Positions 25,913 through 34,494 of a stretch of DNA of 64,000 nt are shown here, in pieces (position 1 is the stretch's first letter; every line of letters begins with the position of its first letter). The position numbers and the translations under genes were made by a program. The stretch spans positions 186,001-250,000 of the forward strand of contig NZ_JAFBDA010000001.1 in NCBI RefSeq assembly GCF_016907995.1, in the 5' to 3' direction. The DNA comes from Clostridium sardiniense. GTDB lineage: Bacteria > Bacillota > Clostridia > Clostridiales > Clostridiaceae. A model generated the notes under the pieces. It did no database searches, had not been told where the DNA came from, and was given only the letters and a program-made list of their open reading frames with translations.

Positions 25913-26596
25913 ATGGGATACGAAGTACTATTATTTGATGCAGATGAGACATTATTTGATTTTAGAAAGGGAGAGAATTTTGCATTTTTAAAATGTGTAG
26001 ATGATTTTAATTTATCGGAAGATAAAGAAGCTTGCATTAAATTATATAAAGAGATAAATACTCTTATATGGAAAGAGTTTGAGAAGGGATTAATTACATC
26101 AAAAGATTTAAAGATTGAAAGATTTAGAAGATTACTTAAAGCATTAAATATTGAAAGAGATGCTGAAGAAATTAGTAATACTTATATGAGATATCTAGGT
26201 ATGTCTACATTTTTATTTGATGGAGTAGAGGAACTTATTAAGAGATTAAGTAAAAATTATAGACTAGTTATTGTAACCAATGGGCTAAAAGAAGTACAAA
26301 CTAACAGGATAAGTAAATCTACTATAGGAAAATACTTTGAGGCAGTTATTATTTCAGATGGAATTGGAATAGCAAAGCCAGATGCTAGAATATTTGAATA
26401 TGCATTAGATAGTATAAAGTATAGAGATAAGAGTAAAGTATTGATGATAGGAGATAGTTTATCATCAGATATTAAAGGCGGAATAAATGCAGGAATTGAT
26501 ACTTGTCTTTATAATCCAGATAAAAAGGTTAATGATACTAATATAAAACCTACATATGAGATACATAAATTAGAGGATTTAAAGAACATTCTATAA
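25913..26596 (+). CDS. HAD-family nucleotidase, YjjG-like
   Basis: A 227-residue haloacid-dehalogenase-type phosphatase of the YjjG/YfnB branch, which in E. coli dephosphorylates noncanonical pyrimidine nucleotides. Motif I is LLFDADETLFDF (nucleophile D9, acid D11), motif II is VTNG near residue 122, motif III is the Lys of KPDARIF, and motif IV is GDSLSSDIKGG. The helical cap between motifs I and II matches the family, and the C terminus (KPTYEIHKLEDL) is typical. GAGTGAGG lies before the ATG. A terminator follows directly. Confidence 0.92.
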   Translation: MGYEVLLFDADETLFDFRKGENFAFLKCVDDFNLSEDKEACIKLYKEINTLIWKEFEKGLITSKDLKIERFRRLLKALNIERDAEEISNTYMRYLGMSTFLFDGVEELIKRLSKNYRLVIVTNGLKEVQTNRISKSTIGKYFEAVIISDGIGIAKPDARIFEYALDSIKYRDKSKVLMIGDSLSSDIKGGINAGIDTCLYNPDKKVNDTNIKPTYEIHKLEDLKNIL

Positions 26597-26603
26597 AAGT
26601 TTT

Positions 26604-26636
26604 GGGCATCAATCTTTACAGATTGGTGCTTCTTTA
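26604..26636 (+). terminator. Terminator after the HAD gene
   Basis: GCATCAATCT pairs with AGATTGGTGC around TTAC, followed by TTCTTT. Confidence 0.8.
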
Positions 26637-26714
26637 TTAACAGATAAACTCAAAAAAATTCAAATTTATTATGTATAATGATTTATAAAATAAGAATTAA
26701 ATGGAGAAGTAAAA

Positions 26715-27332
26715 ATGAATAAAGAAACAGTATTTGTTATTGGAGATAGTATATCTTTAAATTATGGATCCTATTTAGAGGACATGATTAAAAATAAATA
26801 TAACTATGGAAGAAAAAGCAATTTAGAAGATGCAATAGAGGATTTAGATAAACCTATTGGGGCAAATGCTGGTGATAGTTCAATGGTATTAGAGTATTTG
26901 AAAGAAGAACATGATAAAGGTGTTAGATACGAAATATTGTTACTAAATTGTGGGTTGCATGATGTAAGAGTAGATAGGGATACTAAAAAAATTCAGATAG
27001 ATGAAGAGACTTATGAAAAGAACTTAAACGAGGTTATTGGATTAGCTAATAAGATGGCTAAAAAGGTATTTTGGATTACAACAACTCCTGTTGATGATGA
27101 AATTCACAACAAGAGAAAGTTTGGATTTTTGCGTTATAACAAGGATGTTTTAAAATACAATAAAATAGCATATAAAATCATGATGGATAATGGTGTATCA
27201 TCTATTGATCTTTATAAATTTACAAGTACTTTAGGAAAAGATATCTATAGAGATCATGTACATTTTAAAGAAGATATAGTGAAAATGCAGAGTTCATTTA
27301 TAGCTGGATATTTATTTGGAGTGTATATTTAG
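26715..27332 (+). CDS. SGNH/GDSL-type hydrolase
   Basis: A 205-residue esterase-like enzyme with no signal peptide. Block I is FVIGDSISLNYG with nucleophile Ser12. Block II is the Gly of NAGDSS, block III is LNCGLHDVR, and block V is the catalytic Asp-His in RDHVHFKED (near 185-190). All four catalytic blocks are present, so it should be active. The natural substrate (acyl, acetyl or carbohydrate ester) cannot be told from sequence. TGGAGAAG precedes the ATG. Confidence 0.88.
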   Translation: MNKETVFVIGDSISLNYGSYLEDMIKNKYNYGRKSNLEDAIEDLDKPIGANAGDSSMVLEYLKEEHDKGVRYEILLLNCGLHDVRVDRDTKKIQIDEETYEKNLNEVIGLANKMAKKVFWITTTPVDDEIHNKRKFGFLRYNKDVLKYNKIAYKIMMDNGVSSIDLYKFTSTLGKDIYRDHVHFKEDIVKMQSSFIAGYLFGVYI

Positions 27333-27354
27333 CTTAAAATGGAGGAAAAAAATA

Positions 27355-27411
27355 ATGAAGATGATGTCTAATTTTATATGGCATGCTATAAAATTAGCAA
27401 ATGACATATAA
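27355..27411 (+). CDS. Possible 18-codon ORF
   Basis: ATG at 27355 behind a strong GGAGGAAAA and encoding MKMMSNFIWHAIKLANDI. The ribosome-binding site is the only support. It may be a small peptide or the start of a lost gene. Confidence 0.25.
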   Translation: MKMMSNFIWHAIKLANDI

Positions 27412-27492
27412 AAGAAAAAGGGTAGCTTATATAGACATTTATTTGTCTTGTAATTTAATTAATATTTAAACTTGAGATAAAGGAGAGATAGT

Positions 27493-27996
27493 ATGAAAGT
27501 AACCAGTGCAGGCATCAATAATGGTGTCATTGAAGAAAAGTATGGTAAAAAGGGGAGTGAATTTAATAGTTTTGGGATGCCAACATATTCTTTACCTATA
27601 AAGATAGAAGATGCACCAGCAAATACAGTGTCTTTTGCTTTAATATTAGAAGATAAGGATGCTTACCCTGTAACTAAAGGATTCACATGGATTCATTGGG
27701 TTGCAGCCAATATAACTAAAGACCATATTAGAGAAAATGAAAGTCAAAATGCTAAAGATTTTATTCAAGGGGTTAATAGTTGGCATAGTGAACTTGGAGG
27801 AAACTTAAGTAGAGGAGAATCAAGTTACTATGGTGGAATGGCACCTCCAGATGCACCTCACACATATGAAATTCATGTTTTTGCATTAGATAAATTACTT
27901 GATTTAAAAGATGGATTCTATTTAAATGAATTATACAAAGAGATGGAAGGTCATATTATAGATCAAGATACATTAAAAGGTGTTTATAAAAATTAG
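27493..27996 (+). CDS. YbhB/YbcL-family (PEBP-like) protein
   Basis: A 167-residue phosphatidylethanolamine-binding-protein relative. The ligand-pocket motifs are seen in order: LILEDKDAYP (DPD-like block), FTWIHWVAANI (the conserved W-x-HW), and GGMAPPDAPHTYEIHVFALD (the PPD-x-PH-x-Y block). The bacterial branch is cytosolic or periplasmic with an uncertain role; here no signal peptide is present. AAAGGAGAGA lies before the ATG. It is followed by a terminator. Confidence 0.92.
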   Translation: MKVTSAGINNGVIEEKYGKKGSEFNSFGMPTYSLPIKIEDAPANTVSFALILEDKDAYPVTKGFTWIHWVAANITKDHIRENESQNAKDFIQGVNSWHSELGGNLSRGESSYYGGMAPPDAPHTYEIHVFALDKLLDLKDGFYLNELYKEMEGHIIDQDTLKGVYKN

Positions 27997-28023
27997 TTAG
28001 AATAAAAATATATTATATATAAA

Positions 28024-28062
28024 TAAAGAACTTAGATACTTTAAAATATCTAAGTTCTTTAT
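28024..28062 (+). terminator. Terminator after the PEBP-like gene
   Basis: TAAAGAACTTAGATA pairs with TATCTAAGTTCTTTA, followed by TTTATTTT. Confidence 0.85.
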
Positions 28063-28145
28063 TTATTTTAGCTTTAATAATTTATTGAATCTATTAAAAT
28101 TTAAGAATTAGTGAGAGTTTTTTATAAATTAATTATATAATGACT

Positions 28146-28394
28146 TTATACATATTTAATTAAATAATATATAACATATAGCCAGCTCATTAATCCATGT
28201 AGTATTGCCCATGGTATTGAATGCCATGCAGTATAAGATATTATCATTGCTAGGCAAGAACCAAAAGAAAGTCCAGACTTAACAGTTTTTTTTACTATAA
28301 CGTTCCTATTATCATTAGTAGTTTGTTTAACTTCATTATTTTCTATATAGAACACCCCTTTTAAATTGATATATGTAAAAAAATGGTTTACCAT
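28146..28394 (-). CDS. Small hypothetical membrane protein, start uncertain
   Basis: Up to 82 residues. The C-terminal half holds two hydrophobic segments (SFGSCLAMIISYTAWHSI and WAILHGLMSWLYVIYYL) with conserved-looking Trp/His positions, after a polar Asn/Lys-rich stretch. The ATG at 28394 has no ribosome-binding site, whereas an AAAAGGGG lies inside the reading frame, so translation may begin further in. No family recognised. Confidence 0.5.
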   Translation of the reverse strand: MVNHFFTYINLKGVFYIENNEVKQTTNDNRNVIVKKTVKSGLSFGSCLAMIISYTAWHSIPWAILHGLMSWLYVIYYLIKYV

Positions 28395-28606
28395 TAATAT
28401 TAAGTATAAGCCATAGTGAAATAATTTTCAAAGAGTTATAGGAGAAAAATTTATAATAATATATTTTAGATATATTTATTATTTAAAATTAATCTTATGG
28501 GTATAGTAAATAAGATTTGTAAAGAATTAAATATAATAAGTTGTATTTATATAGCATAAATAATTTTATAGGGGATAATTTTATTTAAGGGGGATAGGAT
28601 TATAGT

Positions 28607-28954
28607 ATGGGGGATAAAAGAAGATGGAAAATTATAAGTAAGAGAAAAATAAAAATGATAATAAGTGGTATTTTAGTTATAGCTGTAATTTTTATTTTAA
28701 GTCATTTGACACCTTCAGCTTCAATTAGAAGTGATTTATTTTTTAAAGGATATTTTATAAAATCAATTATAGCAGATATAGAATTTAATGAATTTCAGCA
28801 TAATTTAGATAAAGTAACATTAGAAGATGATAATTCTAAAATATATAGTGTTAAAAATAAAGGGTTTACAGATAGAAATGGATTTGGCATATATAATTTT
28901 AAAGTTAAAAAGGTAGGTTTCTTATATTTTGCAAATGCTTATGGTGAAGCTTAA
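28607..28954 (+). CDS. Hypothetical membrane-anchored protein (115 residues)
   Basis: A basic N terminus (GDKRRWKIISKRKIK) precedes one membrane helix (about 16-34) and an outside domain of about 80 residues with no recognised fold. GGGGGAT lies upstream, although spaced widely. It stands alone between noncoding stretches. Nothing suggests a link with the bacteriocin downstream beyond proximity. Confidence 0.5.
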   Translation: MGDKRRWKIISKRKIKMIISGILVIAVIFILSHLTPSASIRSDLFFKGYFIKSIIADIEFNEFQHNLDKVTLEDDNSKIYSVKNKGFTDRNGFGIYNFKVKKVGFLYFANAYGEA

Positions 28955-29017
28955 AGGATAGAAAAAGGGAGTATTTTTAGCTAATTTCTAAGAAAGAAAT
29001 ATTAAAATTTAATTGAT

Positions 29018-29056
29018 AAGTATAGCATTTTGAATGCTATACTTATTATTTTTTTC
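29018..29056 (+). terminator. Terminator after the 115-residue gene
   Basis: AAGTATAGCATT pairs with AATGCTATACTT around TTG, then ATTATTTTTTT. Confidence 0.85.
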
Positions 29057-29473
29057 TTTTTTAAAAGGAATATATAATTAGAAAAATCAAATAAAGAAAA
29101 TAATAAGGATCAGGTAATAAAAGAAAAAAATAATAAATTAAAAAATCAAATAATTTAAATAGACTTAGAAATTAAAAATAATAATGAGAAGTTAGTAAAA
29201 TTAAAAAGTTAAAGTATTGCACAAATAAAAGTAAATACTGTAATTAAATAAAATAAATTTTAAAATAAATATACTTTTACTATGAAAATCATTTAATTAT
29301 GAAATAAATGGTGAGTTTTTTTTTATTAGAGTGTTAAATTCAATTTATTTTAATAAATTTTTTTGAGATATTTATAAATTAATTTATTTGATATATTTAT
29401 AAATTTTATTGTAATATCTTATTAAAGTTAAACGTTTAATTTTAATAATATTTATTAAAGGAGATAATTATAA
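29057..29473. promoter_or_regulatory. A/T-rich leader of the bacteriocin gene with a small palindrome
   Basis: There is no ORF in these 400 bases. Two similar blocks, GATATTTATAAATT (near 29366) and GATATATTTATAAATT (near 29390), lie about 24 bases apart, and a perfect TTAAACGTTTAA palindrome sits at about 29428-29439, close to the ribosome-binding site. Class-II bacteriocin genes are often controlled through direct repeats, but at this base composition the repeats could be chance. Confidence 0.3.
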
Positions 29474-29665
29474 ATGGAAAAATTAGAATTAAATGAATTA
29501 GAAGAAATTAATGGTGGAACATCTGCTCGTAGAGCATGGTATTGGTCACAAACTGGTGCTGAAGCAGGTGCTTATGTTGGGGCTATTATAGATCCTCTTG
29601 GTGGAGAAGTTGTAGGTGGTACAGTTGGTGCTCTTGTAGGTGGAATACTTGGTGGATTATCATAA
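29474..29665 (+). CDS. Class II bacteriocin precursor with double-glycine leader
   Basis: A 63-residue peptide. The leader MEKLELNELEEINGG is a textbook double-glycine export signal (acidic helix, ELEEINGG), cut after GG to release a 48-residue mature peptide beginning TSARRAWYW. The mature part is hydrophobic and rich in Gly with GxxxG-type spacing (GAEAGAYVGA, GGTVGALVGG), as in Blp-type and two-peptide bacteriocins that insert into membranes. AAAGGAG lies before the ATG. The next gene encodes a membrane protein that could confer immunity. No peptidase-ABC exporter is in the window, so export would rely on one elsewhere. Confidence 0.85.
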   Translation: MEKLELNELEEINGGTSARRAWYWSQTGAEAGAYVGAIIDPLGGEVVGGTVGALVGGILGGLS

Positions 29666-29684
29666 ACATTAAAATTCAAACTAA

Positions 29685-29722
29685 AAATAGTATTATTTCT
29701 AAATTTAGAAATAATACTATTT
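29685..29722 (+). terminator. Intercistronic hairpin between bacteriocin and immunity genes
   Basis: A 17-base perfect stem (AAATAGTATTATTTCTA with its complement) is closed by a four-base loop and followed by A residues, not T. It is more likely a leaky attenuator or an mRNA-stabilising element than a full terminator. Confidence 0.55.
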
Positions 29723-29739
29723 AAAAAAAGGAGTAAAAT

Positions 29740-30255
29740 TTGGATACAGTAGAAATACCTTATGAACATAATCGTATTAAATTTTTAATTTATTCTATAG
29801 GACCTATAGCTATTATGTCATTTCTATATTTAATTTATTATTTTATTAGTAATAATAAATTGTCATTTAATCCTTATTATTTTATGGCAATATTGTGTGT
29901 TTTTTTGATATTGATATATTATACTTTTAAGAGTGTAGTAATATTAAGAAAAAATAAACCTTGTATTATATTTGATAAAGAAAAAATAACTTCTTGTTCA
30001 ATATTGGGAGAATATTCTTTAAATATTGATATTTTCGAAGGATATAAGTTTGTTGAATATAAAGGAATTCCTTTTATAAATATTTATCCTAAAGACTATA
30101 ATATATTCAGAAAACAATTAGGATTACATATATTACGTAGACTAATTTTTCGACAAATTAAAAATAGTGGTTTTGAAGGTCCTATGATTAGCGTATTTAC
30201 ATTATCAACAAATTATCAGTCTGCTATAGATTATTTAGATAAGACTTTTAAGTAA
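29740..30255 (+). CDS. STM3941-like membrane protein, probable bacteriocin immunity
   Basis: 171 residues starting at TTG behind AAAAAGGAG. There are two membrane helices (about 12-36 and 45-64) and then a cytoplasmic beta-rich domain (IIFDKEKITSC … ISVFTLSTNYQSAIDYLDKTF) that resembles the STM3941 family. Members of this family often sit beside small bacteriocins. Its position 74 bases after the bacteriocin, on the same strand and ending in a terminator, supports an immunity role, which is inference. Confidence 0.65.
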   Translation: MDTVEIPYEHNRIKFLIYSIGPIAIMSFLYLIYYFISNNKLSFNPYYFMAILCVFLILIYYTFKSVVILRKNKPCIIFDKEKITSCSILGEYSLNIDIFEGYKFVEYKGIPFINIYPKDYNIFRKQLGLHILRRLIFRQIKNSGFEGPMISVFTLSTNYQSAIDYLDKTFK

Positions 30256-30322
30256 AGATAATTATATATGTAGTATATTATTTGTGGAAAAATATTGTTA
30301 AATGCATGAATAAAAATGGTAA

Positions 30323-30350
30323 AAAAAAGAGCTTTAAAAGCTCTTTTTTA
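30323..30350 (+). terminator. Terminator after the probable immunity gene
   Basis: AAAAAAGAGCTTT pairs with AAAGCTCTTTTTT and ends in a T run. It also works in the opposite direction. Confidence 0.85.
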
Positions 30351-30488
30351 TTTAGATAAAATATGTTATAATTTTCTTAATTTTTACAAAATTTATCTAT
30401 TCCAAACTATGTAATTGATAGTGGTAGAGGAATGTATTTAATATGGCTTATAAATACAGTTTCATATACAATCTATTTAAATATACTT

Positions 30489-31253
30489 TTAGTATAATTC
30501 TATATTATCTTCATTTAATATATTAACAATTTCATCATTTGGAATAGTATCAGTTACTATTCCTTGAATATCATCTACTGTTGCAAATTTATAATTACCA
30601 TCAATATAGAATTTTTTGTTTTCCATAACTAAGAAAGTTTTCTTGCTAGATTCAATTATTGCAGTTTTAGTTATTCCATCCTCAATATCAAAAGTTGTAA
30701 CACTTTTATCAAAAACATCAATTCCAGAGCTGCCTATAAAGGATTTATCAAATTTATATCTTCTAATAAGATCAATTGTAACAGGACCAACAAATCCATT
30801 TAAATTCTTACTTAATATTCCTGAAGTAGCTATTACTATTATATTATTATCTTCACTAGATAAAATATTTATTATATCTAGCATGTTTGTAACAACTGTA
30901 ACTCTCTTTTTACTTGAAGCTAATAGTTTTGCAATTAAAATATTAGTAGTTGATAAATCTAGAAAGATTGTATCTCTATCCTCAATAATATCTACGGCTT
31001 TTTTTGCTATTATATTTTTCTTAGAAAGATCTATTTTTTTACGATCAGAGAATTCATAAATTTGTTTAGATTTACGAAGCTGAATAGCACCACCATAAGT
31101 TCTTTGAAGTTTATCCATTTGTTCTAATTGCTTTAAGTCTTTTCTAATACAGTCTTCTGTAACACTGAATTTTTTACTTAAGTCCTTAACTTTAACTTTC
31201 CCTTCATTATCCAAGATATTTAATATTTCATCTAATCTTTCTTTGTTAAACAA
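30489..31253 (-). CDS. DeoR/GlpR-family transcriptional regulator
   Basis: A 254-residue regulator. The N-terminal helix-turn-helix (VKVKDLSKKFSVTEDCIRKDL, about 20-40, slightly abbreviated here as VKDLSKKFSV…IRKDLKQLE) and the YGGAIQLR hinge are followed by a DeoR sensor domain (about 75-230) with FLDLSTTN, VVTNMLDI and SFIGSSGIDV, the phosphosugar-binding positions. These proteins usually repress sugar-catabolic operons and are released by a sugar phosphate. It stands alone: neighbours are a bacteriocin locus and an ABC pair, so its target is unknown. Confidence 0.92.
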   Translation of the reverse strand: MFNKERLDEILNILDNEGKVKVKDLSKKFSVTEDCIRKDLKQLEQMDKLQRTYGGAIQLRKSKQIYEFSDRKKIDLSKKNIIAKKAVDIIEDRDTIFLDLSTTNILIAKLLASSKKRVTVVTNMLDIINILSSEDNNIIVIATSGILSKNLNGFVGPVTIDLIRRYKFDKSFIGSSGIDVFDKSVTTFDIEDGITKTAIIESSKKTFLVMENKKFYIDGNYKFATVDDIQGIVTDTIPNDEIVNILNEDNIELY

Positions 31254-31384
31254 TATAAAAACTCCAATCTATATAAATTTAATAATATTTTATAGAATAA
31301 ATAATCTAAAATCAAATAATTATACATTAATTTAATAAAAATAATAAATGATTTTTATATTGATTATATGGGTATATTATGAAA

Positions 31385-31500
31385 GTCATAAAGAAAAGTA
31401 CTAAGTGATTTTCTTTATGACTTAGTACTTTTGCCGGCCCATAAAATATTACGCTAGGCATTATCCTATGACGCTATAATGATGCCTTTAAAAATATTAT
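31385..31500 (+). other. Unexplained structured intergenic region
   Basis: Two 13-bp perfect complementarities interleave. GTCATAAAGAAAA (31385) pairs with TTTTCTTTATGAC (31409), and AAAAGTACTAAGT (31394) pairs with ACTTAGTACTTTT (31420). They are either exclusive hairpins or a pseudoknot. A patch much richer in G and C than its surroundings follows (GCCGGCCC; ACGCTAGGCATTAT and ACGCTATAATGATGCC with a repeated ACGCTA). There is no ORF in the whole gap 31254-31760. It could be a small RNA, a leader attenuator or a mobile-element scar. Confidence 0.45.
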
Positions 31501-31772
31501 AAGAGAAAAATTCGGCGAAATCAATAGTAAATAATAAATAATAATAAAAAACAATAATAAATAATAAACAAAGAGAGAGATATTTTAAAACATAATTATT
31601 TTATTAATGTTAATAATTTAAAGAATATAAATATTATTTAAACTGCATATTAATTTTGTAAATATTAAGCAACCCACACTGTAAACAAATGATTAAAATA
31701 GAAGATTAATACAAATTAATTATATATAATGAAATATGGAAAAACGTATTAGTTAGGGGGATGAATAAACTA

Positions 31773-32453
31773 ATGATAAAACTCGAAAACATTAATAAAA
31801 GATACACTATGGGTAAAGAAGTTTTTAATGCTTTAGATAATATAAATCTAGAGGTTGAAAATGGAGACTTCATGGCTATAGTAGGTCCTTCAGGATCAGG
31901 TAAATCCACTCTTATGCATATTATAGGGGGACTTGATAAACCAACTACTGGACAAGTTATTGTAGATGGTAAAGACATAAGTACTTCAAAGGAAAAGGAA
32001 CTTGCAAAGTATAGAAGTACAAAGACTGGATTTATATTTCAAAATTTTAATTTAGAATCAACACAGACTGCACTTGAAAATGTTATGATGCCACTTATAT
32101 TTGCAGGGATATCTGGAAAGAAAAGAGTTGAAATGGCAACTGAAGCTTTAGAGAAAGTTGGACTTAAAGATAAGATTAGAAATAAGCCAACAGAATTGTC
32201 AGGGGGACAAAGGCAAAGGGTTGCTATTGCAAGAGCTCTTGTAAATAATCCAGAGATAATATTTGCAGATGAACCAACAGGTAATCTAGATTCTAAATCT
32301 GGAGCACAAATAATGCAATTACTTAAGGATCTTAATAAAAAGGGATATACAATTATTATGGTTACTCATAATAATGAACAAGCAAATGAAGTGAAAACAG
32401 TAGTAACTATTAAGGATGGAAAAATAGAGGGGATAAGAAAAAATGAAATTTAA
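31773..32453 (+). CDS. ABC transporter ATP-binding protein, MacB/LolD type
   Basis: Walker A is GPSGSGKST, the signature is LSGGQRQR and Walker B is IIFADEPTGNLDS with the MacB-family TGNLD. This ATPase would pair with the FtsX/MacB permease downstream, whose start it overlaps by 11 bases. An ATG at 31761 abuts the AGGGGG, so the ATG at 31773 (MIKLENINKRYTMG), 12 bases after it, is preferred and gives 226 residues. The pair could export peptides, antibiotics or lipoproteins. Confidence 0.9.
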   Translation: MIKLENINKRYTMGKEVFNALDNINLEVENGDFMAIVGPSGSGKSTLMHIIGGLDKPTTGQVIVDGKDISTSKEKELAKYRSTKTGFIFQNFNLESTQTALENVMMPLIFAGISGKKRVEMATEALEKVGLKDKIRNKPTELSGGQRQRVAIARALVNNPEIIFADEPTGNLDSKSGAQIMQLLKDLNKKGYTIIMVTHNNEQANEVKTVVTIKDGKIEGIRKNEI

Positions 32454-33786
32454 AGATTACATAAAGATGGCTTTTTCTAATTTAGGAAGAAGAAAGCTTA
32501 GAACATTTTTAACCGCTTTTGCAGTAGCTATTGGAGTTATGCTTATAATTACAATGGTAAGCCTCGGAAAAGGCGTTGAAAATTTAATAACAGATTCTTT
32601 AGAAGAATTCAATAATATAAAAGCTATATCAGTTATACCTACTCAGTATAAAGATGATGTAGATGATAGTGCAAATACTAATGAAAATGCAGTAGCAGAT
32701 ACTAAGTTTAAAGAAATTACAAAAGAAAATATAAATAAGATTAAAGAAAAAGGGGACGTTCAAGATATAGTTTCAATGTTTAATGCTAGTATTAGTAGCA
32801 TCAAGCTTGGAGATAAGGATGTTAAACTTGCCTCTGTTAATGGTGTAGATACTAATTACAGTATATATGCAAAGTCAAATGTTGATTCAGCAAGACAAAA
32901 GAAGAAAGATGATAGTATAGACTACTTAATATCAGGTAATTTAATTAAAGATAATAATGCAAGTGAATGTATGATTACAGAAAAGCTTTCAAAGAAATTA
33001 GGAATAGATAATCCTAAAGACATGATAGGAAAAGAAATAGAGATAATAGCAGATAAAAGTTTTGCTAATATAAAGGAGAAACCACTGAACCTAAAGGTAA
33101 AAGTAGTTGGAGTAATAAATGAAAAAGTAAATGAATCAGATAGCGTAATTACAACAATTGGAGTGGCAGATAAGATAAATAAATTTATGAAAAACAATGA
33201 ATACACTTATGCAAAAGTTGGACCAACAACTATAAATGTTAATGTTAAGAATGCTTCTGATGTTAAGACAATTAATGAGTATATTCAAAAAGATTTAGGA
33301 TATACAACATTCTCATTGGAAGATGTTGCAGAGAGAGTTAAATCAATATTTATAGTTATTAAATCAATACTTGCAATTGGTGGAGCAATAGTTTTATTTG
33401 TTGCAGCACTTGGAGTAATAAATACAATGATTATGTCTATTTATGAAAGAACTAAATCTATTGGTGTTATGAAAGCTGTTGGTGCATCTAAAGGTGATAT
33501 TAAGGCAATATTCTTAGTAGAGTCTGGAACAATTGGATTTATAGGGGGAGTACTTGGAACATTATTCTCTTTATTTAACTTAGTTGTAATTAAGGCAATT
33601 GCAATGTATGTACTAAAATCTAAAGGGGTTACGGATACATCATTTTTAGATAATGTATTTGCATCACCACTTAAGATATGTTTAATAACAATAAGCTTTG
33701 CGATAATAATTACTATATTAGCTGGATTATATCCATCATCAAGGGCAGCTAAGCTTAACCCAATTGATGCATTAAAGTATGAGTAA
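32443..33786 (+). CDS. ABC transporter permease, MacB/FtsX type
   Basis: 447 residues. The first membrane helix (about 18-40, LRTFLTAFAVAIGVMLIITM) is followed by a large outside MacB core domain (about 45-295) and three helices (about 300-325, 355-380, 405-430) with FtsX motifs GAIVLFVAALGVINTMIMS, then ERTKSIGVMKAVGAS, and the terminal PSSRAAKLNPIDALKYE. It works as a mechanotransmission exporter with the ATPase before it. No separate periplasmic-adaptor gene or regulator adjoins it. The substrate is unknown. Confidence 0.9.
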   Translation: MKFKDYIKMAFSNLGRRKLRTFLTAFAVAIGVMLIITMVSLGKGVENLITDSLEEFNNIKAISVIPTQYKDDVDDSANTNENAVADTKFKEITKENINKIKEKGDVQDIVSMFNASISSIKLGDKDVKLASVNGVDTNYSIYAKSNVDSARQKKKDDSIDYLISGNLIKDNNASECMITEKLSKKLGIDNPKDMIGKEIEIIADKSFANIKEKPLNLKVKVVGVINEKVNESDSVITTIGVADKINKFMKNNEYTYAKVGPTTINVNVKNASDVKTINEYIQKDLGYTTFSLEDVAERVKSIFIVIKSILAIGGAIVLFVAALGVINTMIMSIYERTKSIGVMKAVGASKGDIKAIFLVESGTIGFIGGVLGTLFSLFNLVVIKAIAMYVLKSKGVTDTSFLDNVFASPLKICLITISFAIIITILAGLYPSSRAAKLNPIDALKYE

Positions 33787-33898
33787 TTAAAATAAGTAAT
33801 AAATTATTTATAAAAAAATCATTACAAATTAATTTTTAGTCTTTATAATTTTGTTACAATAATTATATATAAAAGTAGAGAGAAGTGAGATGGTACAT

Positions 33899-34417
33899 AT
33901 GAAAAAATTTGATATCAATGAATTACTTAAACAAATAATAATTATTAACAGCAATATTAAAAGTGGAGATAAAGAAAAATTAATTAAGGGTATAAATTAT
34001 TCAGAATTAACAAGCTTAGAAGCTTTAAAGGTAATAGAGGGAGTTATAAACTACGGTGTATTACTTAAAGAGGAGCAATTAGAGGATCTTCCAAAGGTTG
34101 ATTGTAAGAAGTTAAATACAGCATTATATTTACTACTTAAATATTATAGAATAATGGATATTGAAAGTTTAGATGATGGATTAGATTCAATGCTTAGTAT
34201 AAATATAGATTCAACAGATGGGGGATTCTATGAAAAAGATACTATTGCACCTGTATCTGCTATAAATGATATTATAGAAGATTATGCTTCAGGTTCTAGA
34301 CCTTCAGACTTCGAAGATTATGACTTAGCAAGTGATGAAATAAGTCTTTATGAAGTTAAGATTGATTATGGAAATAAGAGTATAATAAGAGAATTTGAAA
34401 GAACAATTTTTAGTTAA
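33899..34417 (+). CDS. Hypothetical cytosolic protein (172 residues)
   Basis: No recognised domain. The sequence is acidic, mostly helical in the first 110 residues (LLKQIIIINSNIKSG…LYLLLKYYRIMDIESL), with an acidic loop and a short beta-like end (ISLYEVKIDYG). An ATG at 33890 has no room for a ribosome-binding site, so the ATG at 33899, nine bases after AAGTGAG, is chosen. It is monocistronic with its own terminator. Confidence 0.55.
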   Translation: MKKFDINELLKQIIIINSNIKSGDKEKLIKGINYSELTSLEALKVIEGVINYGVLLKEEQLEDLPKVDCKKLNTALYLLLKYYRIMDIESLDDGLDSMLSINIDSTDGGFYEKDTIAPVSAINDIIEDYASGSRPSDFEDYDLASDEISLYEVKIDYGNKSIIREFERTIFS

Positions 34418-34435
34418 GAATATGTTGTAATAATA

Positions 34436-34468
34436 AAAACTCCAGCAAATTTATTTGTTGGAGTTTTT
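34436..34468 (+). terminator. Terminator after the 172-residue gene
   Basis: AAAACTCCAGCAAAT pairs with TTTGTTGGAGTTTT, ending in T residues. It also serves the opposing gene. Confidence 0.85.
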
Positions 34469-34494
34469 AATTAGTAATTTAAGAAAACTGTGTA

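Noticed and set aside
26715..27996. Possible operon of the SGNH hydrolase and PEBP-like gene
   Set aside because: The 160-base gap with a separate ribosome-binding site and unrelated functions gives no support beyond co-orientation.
30616..31059. Plus-strand ORF of 147 codons opposite the DeoR gene
   Set aside because: The minus-strand frame contains all DeoR motifs; the opposite frame has no domain or ribosome-binding site.
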